64,000 nt of DNA from Meiothermus taiwanensis DSM 14542 (GTDB lineage Bacteria > Deinococcota > Deinococci > Deinococcales > Thermaceae). Positions 18,108 through 26,979 of this stretch are shown piece after piece (positions within the stretch are counted from its first letter, which is position 1; every line of letters starts with the position of its first letter). The DNA is taken from the NCBI GenBank assembly GCA_000482765.1, contig AXWR01000014.1, positions 1-64,000 of the forward strand, given 5' to 3'. The notes beneath the pieces were generated by a model. It had not been told where the DNA came from, ran no database searches, and saw nothing but the letters and a program-made list of their open reading frames with translations. The position numbers and the translations under genes are program-made.

Positions 18108-19628
18108 TCACCTTACCCGGTGGCCGCCCGGTGCAGACGCGCACCCCTCGAGAACGGCATCCGCGGGCTGGGCAAGGCCCAATCGGTCAAGCACCAGCGC
18201 GGCCACCCGTTCGCCACCCATGGCCACAGCCGGCACCGACTGCCCTGGGAAGATGCTCTCCCCCACCCGCCAGAGGTTGGGGAAGGGGGTTTTCGGGCTG
18301 GAGGTGCGAAGCGGGTGCACCTGGGGGTAGCCCCCCACCCAGCCGTCCTGGCGCCGGGTGTAGAACTGGTAGGTGCGCGGGGTGGCCCCCAGCAGGCAGA
18401 GCGCCGACTCTCTGAACCCCGGTATCAACCGCTCCACCTGGCGCACCATGCGCTCCTGCCAGGCCATCTTCTGTGAGCGATAGGCCTCCTCGGAAAGCCC
18501 GCGCCAGTCGGCCAGCCGGGTGTGCGCCGAGGCCGAGAGCACCCGCACACCGGGTGGGGCCCGCCGGGTATCGCCCGGGTCGGACAGGCTCAGGAAGACC
18601 CACTCGCCCTCACCGGCCCACTGCCGGTAAAGCGCCCCCGGCGGAACCGCCGCCTCGGGAATGGCGGCGTGCAGCATAAAAGCCCCCCAGGCATCGGCGG
18701 GCGGGGCCTGGTGGGCCGCACCGGGCAGCAAGGCCATCAGGTCGCCAGGGGTAAGGTTGGCCACGAAAAGGTCGGCCTCGAGCCTTTCGCGCTCCCCCCG
18801 CCGACGTCCGCCCAAAACCACCTCAACCGCCTCCACCCGCCCGTTTCTAGCCTGCAAGCGCTCCGCGCGGTGCCGGTACAGCACCCGCCCTCCACGCCGC
18901 ACCACCGCCTGGGCTAGGGTCTCGGCGATAACCCCCATCCCGCCCAGAGGCATGGCCGGCCCACGGTGGGGCAGATCCAGTGCGGCGGCGCCAAACAGGG
19001 CATAGGTGTGCCCTGCATCGGTCTGGGAGGCAATCAGCAGCTGGGCGTCCAGAAAGCGCCGGAAGCCCGGATGGGCCGGTGCATGCGCCAGGGTGGGCCG
19101 CACCAGATCGGCCAGGAGACCCAGCAGATCAGCCCGGTGTACCAGCGCCCAGGACAACCCCCGCTGGGCCAGACTGAGGCATTCCTTTACGTCGGCCGGG
19201 GGAAAGGGCAGGCCCGGGGCCAGCCTCCACAGGGCCAGGGCCCGCTTTTCCTGCCATCGCCAGAAACCCTCCACACCCCGGCCAAACACCGCCCGCTGGG
19301 CTTCCAGTTCGAAGGCCCGGCCCACCGGGCGGGCCACCACCCCCCCATCGGGCAGCCAGACCTCCATCAGGGCTTCGCCCGGCGCGAGACGGCGCACGGG
19401 AAAATGCACCCCCAGCCGCCGCTCCAGCCGGGTAAAAACCCCCTCTTCGTCGAAGCCGGCTAGAAGGGTCGCCCCGGCGTCGAAGCGGAACCCTCGATGC
19501 CAGAAGGTGCCGGCCGAGCCCCCAGGGTAGGTGTGGTGCTCCAGAACGGTGACCTCGAGGCCCGCCCGGGCCAGCAAGGCCGCTACGGTCAAACCCCCCA
19601 CCCCGGCCCCAATGACCACAACCCGCAT
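18108..19628 (-). CDS. CrtI/phytoene-desaturase-like FAD oxidoreductase
   Basis: Flavoprotein of the amine oxidase/carotenoid desaturase group, 506 residues. The Rossmann motif VVVIGAGVGGLTVAALLARAG is at residues 3-23. EHHTYPGGSAGT and FRFDAGATLLAG follow, as in CrtI, CrtO and retinol saturases. The C-terminus has the FAD signature NLWRVGESIFPGQSVPAVAMGG. The substrate is uncertain: carotenoid desaturation or isomerisation is likely in a pigmented Thermales, but no other carotenoid synthesis gene is adjacent. It lies 22 nt downstream of two peroxiredoxin genes, probably in one operon. Confidence 0.8.
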   Translation of the reverse strand: MRVVVIGAGVGGLTVAALLARAGLEVTVLEHHTYPGGSAGTFWHRGFRFDAGATLLAGFDEEGVFTRLERRLGVHFPVRRLAPGEALMEVWLPDGGVVARPVGRAFELEAQRAVFGRGVEGFWRWQEKRALALWRLAPGLPFPPADVKECLSLAQRGLSWALVHRADLLGLLADLVRPTLAHAPAHPGFRRFLDAQLLIASQTDAGHTYALFGAAALDLPHRGPAMPLGGMGVIAETLAQAVVRRGGRVLYRHRAERLQARNGRVEAVEVVLGGRRRGERERLEADLFVANLTPGDLMALLPGAAHQAPPADAWGAFMLHAAIPEAAVPPGALYRQWAGEGEWVFLSLSDPGDTRRAPPGVRVLSASAHTRLADWRGLSEEAYRSQKMAWQERMVRQVERLIPGFRESALCLLGATPRTYQFYTRRQDGWVGGYPQVHPLRTSSPKTPFPNLWRVGESIFPGQSVPAVAMGGERVAALVLDRLGLAQPADAVLEGCASAPGGHRVR

Positions 19629-19650
19629 ATAAACCCAGGCGACCCTAGAC

Positions 19651-20148
19651 CTACCTCTTTAGCTGACGAACGTAGGCCAGCACCACATCGGCATCGCGGA
19701 AGGCGTTCACATTGCGCCATATACGCTCGACACGGCCCTGGGGGTTTACCAGTATGGTGTCGCGGTTGTAAAAGCCGAACAGCCCTCCGACCTTGAAAAG
19801 CCGGGCCAGGCGACCGTCCTGATCGGGCAGCATAGCCCCCTTGAGCGCCATCTGTTCGATAAACGCGCACTGATCGGCCGCGGGGTCGGCGCTCACACCG
19901 AAAATTTCCACGCCGAGCTTTTCGAACTCGCCGTACAGTTCAGCGTAGCGCTTGCCCTGGGCGGTGCAGCCGGGTGAGCTGGCCTTGGGGTAAAACCAGA
20001 ACAGCAGGTACCTGCCCGCCCTGGCCGTGGCCGCCAGATCGACGGGCTTGCCGTAGGCATCCCGCACTTTGGGCAAATCCACCGGGTCACCCGGCGAGAG
20101 GGCCAGCACCGGGGTCAGTACCAGGAGTATCCACCAGAAGCGCCGCAT
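19651..20148 (-). CDS. Exported peroxiredoxin (AhpC-TSA/Bcp-like)
   Basis: Thiol peroxidase reducing H2O2 or organic peroxides. The 165 residues begin with a signal peptide (MRRFWWILLVLTPVLALSPG), so the enzyme is likely periplasmic. The thioredoxin fold carries the peroxidatic Cys61 in SSPGCTAQ. The resolving Cys of Bcp five residues later is absent; Cys94 (DQCAF) is the only other cysteine. It is closely similar to the preceding cytoplasmic paralogue and starts only 3 nt after it. Confidence 0.87.
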   Translation of the reverse strand: MRRFWWILLVLTPVLALSPGDPVDLPKVRDAYGKPVDLAATARAGRYLLFWFYPKASSPGCTAQGKRYAELYGEFEKLGVEIFGVSADPAADQCAFIEQMALKGAMLPDQDGRLARLFKVGGLFGFYNRDTILVNPQGRVERIWRNVNAFRDADVVLAYVRQLKR

Positions 20149-20151
20149 GGT

Positions 20152-20688
20152 TTAAAGTTTGCCGGTAGGGTCTTTTGTTGGCTGTAAGCCAGGCTTCACC
20201 TCGAGGGGGTCTCCCCTACCGCTCACCTGCTTGAGGTAGTCCAGCACCACCTGGGCATCGCGAAAAGGGTTGACGTTGCGCCAGACCTGCTCAACCTTGC
20301 CCTGTGGATTGATTAGGATGGTATCGCGGTTGTACAGACCCAGCAAAGCCCCCAAGCCCCAAAAGCCCCCCACCCCAAAGGCCTGCCCCAGCCGGCCCGA
20401 TCGGTCGGGGATCAGACCGCCCTCGAGCGCCAGCTTGTCCATAAAAGCGCACTGCTCCGAGGCAGAATCGGCGCTTACGCCGAAAACCTCGGCACCAAGC
20501 TGCTGAAAAGCCTCGCGCAGCATGGCATACTGCCGGCCCTGGGCTGTACAGCCTGGGGAGTTGGATTTGGGATAAAACCACAGCACGATGTAGCGCCCTT
20601 GTTGCACCAACTCAGCCAGATCCACGGTTCGCCCCAGCGCGTCCTGTACCTGAAGGAGCGGGGCTGGATCGCCCGGTTTCAGTTTCAT
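20152..20688 (-). CDS. Peroxiredoxin (AhpC-TSA/Bcp-like), cytoplasmic paralogue
   Basis: The 178 residues start MKLKPGDPAPLLQVQDALGRTVDL without a signal peptide. Peroxidatic Cys47 is in NSPGCTAQ and a second Cys80 in EQCAF, the same 33-residue spacing as in the exported copy that follows. It carries a short extra C-terminal tail (about 20 residues) missing from the paralogue. ATG at 20688 is chosen over the longer open frame because GATACT lies 6 nt upstream, giving a leaderless start. First gene of a likely three-gene operon. Confidence 0.87.
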   Translation of the reverse strand: MKLKPGDPAPLLQVQDALGRTVDLAELVQQGRYIVLWFYPKSNSPGCTAQGRQYAMLREAFQQLGAEVFGVSADSASEQCAFMDKLALEGGLIPDRSGRLGQAFGVGGFWGLGALLGLYNRDTILINPQGKVEQVWRNVNPFRDAQVVLDYLKQVSGRGDPLEVKPGLQPTKDPTGKL

Positions 20689-20694
20689 GCAATT

Positions 20695-20700
20695 AGTATC
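20695..20700 (-). promoter_or_regulatory. -10 box GATACT of the peroxiredoxin operon
   Basis: It ends 6 nt before the ATG at 20688 on the minus strand. No ribosome binding site is present. Confidence 0.5.
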
Positions 20701-20769
20701 GGCTCTGAGCCCAACCCCGGCTGTGGGGCCGACCCCAATCACCCCGGCGTCCGGCCTTAACCTCCAAAA

Positions 20770-22788
20770 CTACACCCCCCGAACCGAGCCGCTCACGGGC
20801 GCTCCGCTGGGGGCGTGTAGGGTGTTGTGCCAGATGGCAATGCCCCGCAGCGGCGCGTACACCTCGAGGCTGGGCAAGGCCTGGCCTCCCAGCTTGATGC
20901 GGTGGATTTTAGTGCCGCCCCGGCGAATGGCGTAGATGGTATCGTCCAACACCACCATCTCCACCTGGCTGTTGGCATCCTCGCCCTCCGCAAGCGGCAG
21001 TGGCAGTGAGAACAAGACCTCACCCTCGAGGGAGAGCTTGCGGATTTTTTGGCTATCCACGTCGTAGATCAAAAGTTCCTCCTGTGGGGTCAGGCCGAGC
21101 CCACCCAGCAGGCGCAGCTCCTGCGATTCGCGGCTCTTGCGGAAGGCGTAGCGTGATATGTACTGCCCTTTGTGGTCGAGGCGCTGTATCTGGCGATTGC
21201 CGTAGTCAAGGACAAAGATGTAATTCTGGCTAGCCAGAATCGCCCTGGGCGACTCGTAGGTGCCCCGACCCGGCCCCGACCCGCCAAAGCGGGCCACAGG
21301 GTTTCCCTCGAGGTCAAAACGGGTAATGGTGCAGGCCTCGCCGTCCAGCACCAAAAGCCCATCCGGCAGGGTGGCGAGTGAAACCGGATAGAGCAGCTCC
21401 CCCAGCTTCATGCCATAAGGCCCTACCGAGTGGGTGATCTCACCCTCCACGTCGAAGCGGTGCAGCAGCCGCACGGCCCCACCGCCATACTCGAACAAGC
21501 TAATCCAGACCCCCCCCTGCTGATCCACGGCCAAGGCCAGGGGTGGGGAGGGAAACATTCCCCGTCCACTGCCCACCCCGCTCCACATCCGCATCAGGGT
21601 GCCGTTCAGATCCATCAGCCGCAGGGTGCCCTTCTTGGTCTCAACCGCCAGGGCAAGGTAGGTGGGCGCGGTGAGGCCGGGGTCTTCATCCCAGTTTCCG
21701 CGCAACACATCGAGCACCGCCTCCAGACCGGGGCGTTTCTCGGGGTCTTTTTCCAGCATACGGTACACCAGGTCGGAGAGCACCTGGGGGATCTCGGGGT
21801 TGACCTGCTTGGGTGGGGCAGGCATCTGGGTGATCTGCTGGTGGATAACCGCCTCATAGGCCCCCTGAAAGGGCGGCTGGCCGCACAGGGCCTCGTAGAA
21901 GACCACCCCCAGGCTGTAAATGTCGGACTTGTGATCAATCCGCTGACCTTTAGCCTGCTCAGGGCTCATGTACACCGGGGTTCCGATGCGGGCGCCGGTA
22001 ATGGTGAGGCGGGTCAACACCTTACCGGCCGCAATGCCGAAATCCATCAAGCGCACCCCTCGAGGGTCCACACTGCCATCATCGCGCAGTGCATTCTTGA
22101 GCACCATGATGTTGCCGGGCTTGATATCGCGGTGGATGATGCCCTGGGCGTGGATGTGCTGAAGGGCCTCGGCCACCCGGCTCATAATCTGCACAACGCT
22201 CTTGGTGGAAAGGCGCTTGTTTTCGATGAGCCGATCAAGCCCCTCACCATCGAGAAATTCCATAGCGATGTAGTGGGTATCACCCTGGTTGCCATGGTCG
22301 TAAACCTTAACGATGCCGGGGTGATCGAGGTGGGCCAGCAGCTCTGCCTCGCGGTGGAAGCGCCGCACAAAGCGGGGATCGCCCACGTATTTCTCCTGGG
22401 GAATTTTGAGGGCCACCAGGCGGCCGTCTTTTTTATTTCGGGCCTTGTAAACGGTGGCCATTCCCCCTATACCAACTTTCTCCTGGATCTCATATAAAGC
22501 CTCGAGGCCGGTAACGCTGTTACCCGTCGAGATCTTTGGGTTGTTTTTGGTTTTAGCAGCTCGAGGGGCGGGTTTGGGCCGGGGTGCGAAGCCGGAACGC
22601 GACCTGGGAACCCACATCGCCCCTAAGCCCAGCAACAAGGCCACCCCCAGCACCAAAGGCTCAGCACCCAGGGCCGCCAAACCCCCGAGCATCAGGATTA
22701 GCAAAACCAGCATGGGCCAGGTTCGCCCGAGGCGTAGCATCAGGGCCGTGGAAATAGCGACCAAAAGTAAAGCCAGCAGGTAACTCAT
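20770..22788 (-). CDS. Membrane Ser/Thr protein kinase with C-terminal NHL beta-propeller
   Basis: Hanks-type kinase, 672 residues. Three hydrophobic segments lie at about 3-19, 24-41 and 45-60, followed by a basic linker, which by the positive-inside rule places the kinase in the cytoplasm. Kinase motifs: GIGGMATVY (106-114), Lys128 in VALKIP, HRDIKPGN (219-226), DFG (249-251) and SDIYSLG. From about 376 to the end NHL-type repeats form a beta-propeller. This order differs from mycobacterial PknD, where kinase, span and outside propeller follow each other. It shares an ATGA stop/start overlap with the PP2C phosphatase gene upstream. Confidence 0.92.
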   Translation of the reverse strand: MSYLLALLLVAISTALMLRLGRTWPMLVLLILMLGGLAALGAEPLVLGVALLLGLGAMWVPRSRSGFAPRPKPAPRAAKTKNNPKISTGNSVTGLEALYEIQEKVGIGGMATVYKARNKKDGRLVALKIPQEKYVGDPRFVRRFHREAELLAHLDHPGIVKVYDHGNQGDTHYIAMEFLDGEGLDRLIENKRLSTKSVVQIMSRVAEALQHIHAQGIIHRDIKPGNIMVLKNALRDDGSVDPRGVRLMDFGIAAGKVLTRLTITGARIGTPVYMSPEQAKGQRIDHKSDIYSLGVVFYEALCGQPPFQGAYEAVIHQQITQMPAPPKQVNPEIPQVLSDLVYRMLEKDPEKRPGLEAVLDVLRGNWDEDPGLTAPTYLALAVETKKGTLRLMDLNGTLMRMWSGVGSGRGMFPSPPLALAVDQQGGVWISLFEYGGGAVRLLHRFDVEGEITHSVGPYGMKLGELLYPVSLATLPDGLLVLDGEACTITRFDLEGNPVARFGGSGPGRGTYESPRAILASQNYIFVLDYGNRQIQRLDHKGQYISRYAFRKSRESQELRLLGGLGLTPQEELLIYDVDSQKIRKLSLEGEVLFSLPLPLAEGEDANSQVEMVVLDDTIYAIRRGGTKIHRIKLGGQALPSLEVYAPLRGIAIWHNTLHAPSGAPVSGSVRGV

Positions 22789-23543
22789 CTGAACCTCGCC
22801 GCCACCACTGTGATGTTGTCCGTACCCCCCCGCATCAGCGCCTTAGCCACCCAGCTCTCGAGGGCCGATTGCAGGTCGCCCGTGATGATCCACTCTTCGG
22901 GGGGCACCAAACCATATAAACCATCGGTCGCCAGCACCAGCACCTCACCCGGCGCAAAATTGACCGAGAAAATATCGTGCTTAACATCGGAAAGCCCCAG
23001 GGCCTGGGTGAGCATATGCTTCCAGGGGTGCTCTTCTGCCTGCTCAGCGCTCAACACCCCCTGACGCACCTGCTGGGCCACCCAGGAGTGATCCTGGGTG
23101 AGAAGAGTCCAGCGGCCCGAAGAGTATCGGTAAGCCCGGGTATCCCCCACATGCCCGATCACCGCCTGGCGGTTCCATTCGGTAAGCATCACCGCGGTCA
23201 GGGTAGTACCCATGCCCTTGCGCGATGGTACCCGCTCACCTTCCTGCAAAATTCGCCTCTGGGAGAGCTTGAAGGCCTTGTCCATAACCAGGCTAAGCCC
23301 CACCCCAGGCCGGCCCGTGGCAGTGTGCTCGGCGTACGACTTGACCGCCGAGCTAACCCCTTCGATCGCCAGCTTGCTGGCTAGCTCGCCGGCCTCGGCC
23401 CCCCCCATACCATCGGCCACAGCCAGCAGCACCAGGTTGCCAGCCGGGGTCGGATATATGGCTACGCGGTGAAAGTCCTCGTTGTTCCGACGACGCCGAC
23501 CAATGTTGGATTCTGTGGCAATTTCGAGCCGCGCCAATCGCAT
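22785..23543 (-). CDS. PP2C-family Ser/Thr protein phosphatase
   Basis: Mn-dependent phosphoprotein phosphatase, 252 residues. Motifs in order: ESNIGRRRRNNEDF with the metal-binding Asp, VADGMGGAEAGELAS, GMGTTLTAV, IGHVGDTRAYRY, LTQDHSWVAQQV, LVLATDGLYGLV and GGTDNITVVAARF. All metal-binding aspartates are present. It is cotranscribed with and overlaps the kinase by 4 bp, so it is the probable reversing enzyme. Its start is 8 nt after a TATTAT box shared with the divergent gene. Confidence 0.95.
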   Translation of the reverse strand: MRLARLEIATESNIGRRRRNNEDFHRVAIYPTPAGNLVLLAVADGMGGAEAGELASKLAIEGVSSAVKSYAEHTATGRPGVGLSLVMDKAFKLSQRRILQEGERVPSRKGMGTTLTAVMLTEWNRQAVIGHVGDTRAYRYSSGRWTLLTQDHSWVAQQVRQGVLSAEQAEEHPWKHMLTQALGLSDVKHDIFSVNFAPGEVLVLATDGLYGLVPPEEWIITGDLQSALESWVAKALMRGGTDNITVVAARFR

Positions 23544-23550
23544 GACACCT

Positions 23551-23557
23551 TATAATA
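23551..23557. promoter_or_regulatory. Overlapping divergent -10 boxes
   Basis: The seven bases TATAATA read TATAAT on the plus strand (23551-23556, 9 nt before the ATG at 23566) and TATTAT on the minus strand (23552-23557, 8 nt before the ATG at 23543). Two polymerases could not use them at once. Confidence 0.65.
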
Positions 23558-23565
23558 CCGTCTGA

Positions 23566-25362
23566 ATGAAGGTAGGCTTGGTTGAATTACTCGAGCTTTA
23601 TGAGTACAAGGTAGACGACCTTGTTGCAGGCAACGAACCCAAAGGGGGTATGGCCGGCCTTGCCCGTTTACGCCAAGCCCTGATTCAGTCCAACCTATCC
23701 GGCCCCCTAGCCAAAAAGTTTCGCGATATTGACAGTCGCTTCAAGGCCTACCGCCCCGGCTATAAAACCGCCGTAGACGAAAGCAGCGCCCCCGATTTAA
23801 GCGCGATTTTGCTCGAGGACGAAGGGGTTGCGTTCAGCCCTGAACGGGAAGCCCTGGACAAACTGACCGAGGCTGTGTACTGGAGCCGACTCGACCGCGA
23901 CCTGCTTCGCATTGCCAAAACACTCAACCACGGCAAGCGCGATGAGCTGCGCATGGCATATGCCATCCTGCAGAACTTAGAGGCCTACTCCAAAACCCCC
24001 CTCTTTTCTCAGGACTACAACCTCTCGCGCTTCACGCTTTCCCACCCCATCCCCGGCGTTTCGGACCCCCGGGTTCACCTCGAGGATCCCTCCATTGCCA
24101 AAGATCTTCTGCTGGAGCTGTTTCGTGAGGCCTTTGCTCTTCCCCGCAAACTCAAGCTTCAGCCGGAAGAAACCGTGCCTTATATCCGGCGGTTTGCCCG
24201 GCGGGTGCTGGAAAGTGAAGGCGCACTGCGCACCAGCACGCGGGGGCCAAGCCTCGAGACCCTGCGCCGGGCCCTCGAGGAGGCCCAGCGCCAGAACCTC
24301 AGCGTCGGGGAGATACGAGCCCTGGAGGAACGCTTGCACGCTGCTGCCGCCGAGGAACGGCGCCTATCGCTGGTTATAGAGGAGGATCGGGCCCGGTTCT
24401 CAGCCGCCATAGAACGCCTGACCGCCCTGCTCTCCCGCTACCTACCCAGCCCCATGGGCGAGGCCACCTGGCCTCAGGTGCCTCAAAAAATTCTGGGGAG
24501 CCAGCACCCTGAGTACGCGCTCGAGGCTGTTCCACGCGATGCTAAAGCGCTCACCCTGCGTCTTATGCCCCAGCGCTTCTTCTTCTGGAACCACGAAGTG
24601 AAGATTTCACAGGCGGGCAAAGTCTTTGGTATCGGCGTCGCCGAGCAGGAGCGCATCATCGAGGAGGATGCGGCCTTCAGCCTCACCCTACCCGATGCTG
24701 AGCTGCACGTCGTGCGTTATAAGGACTATCTCCACCTGCGCATTGGGCCCCGTGAAGCCGCCAGCATATCCAGCCTGCTGGCTGAAGGTCGCGTGCTGTC
24801 GTACCTGTTGTGGCCGGAGAATCACTACGCCTACTTGCGCCTGCTACGCGCCCTTTCCGCTCGGTTGAAAGGCGAGATAAACCACGCCCAGTTTGCTGCG
24901 GACTCGGCCAGTAAGTACAGCGAGGCGCCGATAGACAACCTCCAGGACTTCGCCCGCAAGGGCCTCGAGGTCGTCCGGGGCCGCATCGAGCGCTCCCCAC
25001 AATGGGCCGCCCGTCTGGGCGAGGTTGCGCAGGCCCTGGGGCTCGAGCCCTATGCACAGGTGATACACCGCGAACTCAACGAGTGGCTGGGGTATAGCCC
25101 ACCTTCCCGCGATACCCTAGGGGATTTGAGTTCCACCACCGTGGGCGACAGCCCCAGCACCATCAAGGCCGGCAACACGGTGCTTTCGCTGCGCTACCAA
25201 GACGGTCAGGTCTATGTTTCCTCGACCGGGTTGATACCCCGCAAACTACAAGACCTGCTGGTCTGGATGGTGCCCGAAGGCGGGTTGGTGCTGGCGCGCG
25301 AAGGGGCGCGGGTCGCATACGAACTGGTCTCCATCCACCCTATTGCAAAAAGCACGCCCTGA
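23566..25362 (+). CDS. Large protein of unknown function, divergent from kinase/phosphatase
   Basis: I do not recognise this 598-residue protein. It has no signal peptide or membrane span and looks largely helical and soluble. A charged coiled-coil-like stretch lies at about 225-290 (LETLRRALEEAQRQNLSVGEIRALEERLHAAAAEERRLSLVIEEDRARF). A compact beta-rich part lies around 330-430. Near residue 515 comes a Ser/Thr-rich linker (DTLGDLSSTTVGDSPSTIKAG), then a short beta-rich C-terminal unit. Because its promoter overlaps that of the PP2C-kinase operon, it is a candidate substrate or regulator of the kinase; this is inference. Repeat copy B lies 100 bp downstream. Confidence 0.8.
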   Translation: MKVGLVELLELYEYKVDDLVAGNEPKGGMAGLARLRQALIQSNLSGPLAKKFRDIDSRFKAYRPGYKTAVDESSAPDLSAILLEDEGVAFSPEREALDKLTEAVYWSRLDRDLLRIAKTLNHGKRDELRMAYAILQNLEAYSKTPLFSQDYNLSRFTLSHPIPGVSDPRVHLEDPSIAKDLLLELFREAFALPRKLKLQPEETVPYIRRFARRVLESEGALRTSTRGPSLETLRRALEEAQRQNLSVGEIRALEERLHAAAAEERRLSLVIEEDRARFSAAIERLTALLSRYLPSPMGEATWPQVPQKILGSQHPEYALEAVPRDAKALTLRLMPQRFFFWNHEVKISQAGKVFGIGVAEQERIIEEDAAFSLTLPDAELHVVRYKDYLHLRIGPREAASISSLLAEGRVLSYLLWPENHYAYLRLLRALSARLKGEINHAQFAADSASKYSEAPIDNLQDFARKGLEVVRGRIERSPQWAARLGEVAQALGLEPYAQVIHRELNEWLGYSPPSRDTLGDLSSTTVGDSPSTIKAGNTVLSLRYQDGQVYVSSTGLIPRKLQDLLVWMVPEGGLVLAREGARVAYELVSIHPIAKSTP

Positions 25363-25461
25363 GCCCTGGCGGCTCTCGCAGCAAGCAGGCCGTACAGCAC
25401 CCGAAATAAAAGTTGTGGTTGCCGATCCCAGCAGGGAACTGGGGGAAGCGGGGGTGCTGTT

Positions 25462-25595
25462 TATACGGATTCATCAGAGGCTAGCTTTATTGAATCCTAG
25501 AGCCCGCCCCTCGCTACGCTCGGCAAAGAAGGCGTATCCCGTCGGTTGGGTTGGTTCGCTGCCTTCCAGCGCCGAACCAACCGAATCTGGTATCA
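25462..25595 (-). repeat. Dispersed intergenic repeat, copy B (inverted)
   Basis: On the minus strand it starts GATACCAGATTCGGTTGG and ends GATGAATCCGTATA. Inside, GGTTGGTTCG and CGAACCAACC form a 10-bp inverted repeat. It shares GGGCTCTAGGATTCAA and TAGCCTCTG with copies A and C but lacks the second arm of the final hairpin. It fills much of the 355-bp gap between the unknown protein and the MFS gene; the rest of that gap holds no gene. Confidence 0.65.
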
Positions 25596-25704
25596 GTACC
25601 CAGAAACCACAGACCATACTGCTGGAACACGTACGAAACGCATGGGTCAGCACCGCCTGCGAATCAATCCAGTCTAACTTTACCACTTGTTCTTGACGCA
25701 TTAT

Positions 25705-25710
25705 TATAAA
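25705..25710 (+). promoter_or_regulatory. -10 box TATAAA of the MFS gene
   Basis: It ends 7 nt before the ATG at 25718, again a leaderless spacing. The flanking DNA is AT-rich (TTATTATAAAT). Confidence 0.6.
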
Positions 25711-25717
25711 TCCACCT

Positions 25718-26917
25718 ATGTGGAATGCATTACAGTACCCGGCATTCAGATGGCTTTTTCTTTCCACTTTGTTTTCGCTGGCTGGAAGCAAAATTCACCG
25801 CATCGCCCTGCTGTTTGTAGCCTACCAGGAAACCCAGAACGCGGTCTGGGTCTCGCTCATACTGGGGGCCCAGTTCCTGGCCAGCGCTGTGCTGGGCCCG
25901 CTGATGGGGCCTCTGGTCGACCGCTACGACCGGCGCAGCCTCATGGTGATTTCCAATCTGGCTCGAGCCGCCCTGGTCGCATGCATTCCCCTATTTGCCA
26001 TCAACTCAATGCCAGCGTTGATGGTGATTTCCTTTTTGCTGGCCGCTTTCGAGTCCATCTACTACTCCTCCAGCAACAGCGTTATTCCCGAGATGGTGCC
26101 CGAGTCGGCGCTCGATAGCGCCAACGGGCTGATGATGTTCGTACAGCGCTTCTCCGAGATCGCCTTCGTGGCTCTGGCAGGTGTGCTGGTGGCCGGTGTG
26201 GGCCCCGCACCGGCCTTCTGGATCAACACCGCCTCGCACCTGCTGGCCGCGGGGTTGCTGGCCCTGCTGCCCTCCCTGGCAGGCAAGGCCGGCAGGGGCA
26301 ATTATTTCCAGGCCGTGGCCGAGGGTCTGCGCCCGCTGTGGCAAAACCCCATTCTCAGTCGAGCCATCGGCACGCTGGCCCTGGCCGCTGTGTTTGGCTC
26401 GGTAGAGGGCGCCCTGGGCATTGTGTATGCAGCGGAGGCCCTGAAGATTGGTGTGCAGGGCTTTGGCGTCCTCGAGGCCTTGATGGCCGCTGGGGCTGTG
26501 CTGGGGCTGTGGGCAACCATGCCGCTGATTAAGCGCTGGACGCGGGAAGTGGTGTTTGTTAGAAGCCTGGCCCTGTGGGGGCTTGCCTTTGCTTCACTGG
26601 GCCTCTTCCCCAACACCATCTGGGCTGGTGTGGTCATGGTGCTGATGGGTCTGCTCAACACCATGTTCATTATTCCGGCCCGCTCGATAATCCAGCTCGC
26701 AGCCCCCCCCGAGCTGCGCGGGCGCATCATGGCCGCTTTTGGCGCTACCATGCAGAGCGCTGTGCTGATGGGCACGCTGCTGGCCGGACTGCTGGAGCCG
26801 CGCCTGGGGGTACTGACCGTCCTGTGGCTATCAGGCTTTACGGTATTTTTGGTGGTCTTTACCGTGATGCTGCGGGGAGGAATCCCCCAACTGAAGGCCG
26901 GGCCGCAGCCCAGCTAA
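25718..26917 (+). CDS. MFS transporter (major facilitator superfamily, exporter-like)
   Basis: Twelve-span secondary transporter of 399 residues. The loop 2-3 signature appears as GPLMGPLVDRYDRRSLMV, and the halves are separated by a short basic loop near residue 195-210 (LAGKAGRGNYFQ). The general pattern (VISNLARAALVA, AANGLMMF-like segment, PPELRGRIMA) resembles MFS_3/EntS-type exporters and macrolide efflux homologues. The substrate is unknown. It stands alone between repeat copy B and ybaB. Confidence 0.85.
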   Translation: MWNALQYPAFRWLFLSTLFSLAGSKIHRIALLFVAYQETQNAVWVSLILGAQFLASAVLGPLMGPLVDRYDRRSLMVISNLARAALVACIPLFAINSMPALMVISFLLAAFESIYYSSSNSVIPEMVPESALDSANGLMMFVQRFSEIAFVALAGVLVAGVGPAPAFWINTASHLLAAGLLALLPSLAGKAGRGNYFQAVAEGLRPLWQNPILSRAIGTLALAAVFGSVEGALGIVYAAEALKIGVQGFGVLEALMAAGAVLGLWATMPLIKRWTREVVFVRSLALWGLAFASLGLFPNTIWAGVVMVLMGLLNTMFIIPARSIIQLAAPPELRGRIMAAFGATMQSAVLMGTLLAGLLEPRLGVLTVLWLSGFTVFLVVFTVMLRGGIPQLKAGPQPS

Positions 26918-26979
26918 CCACCCAGCTACACCAAGACCTCTTTAGATGCGATAATGGGGAGGTTGTTTGGAGGAGTTAG

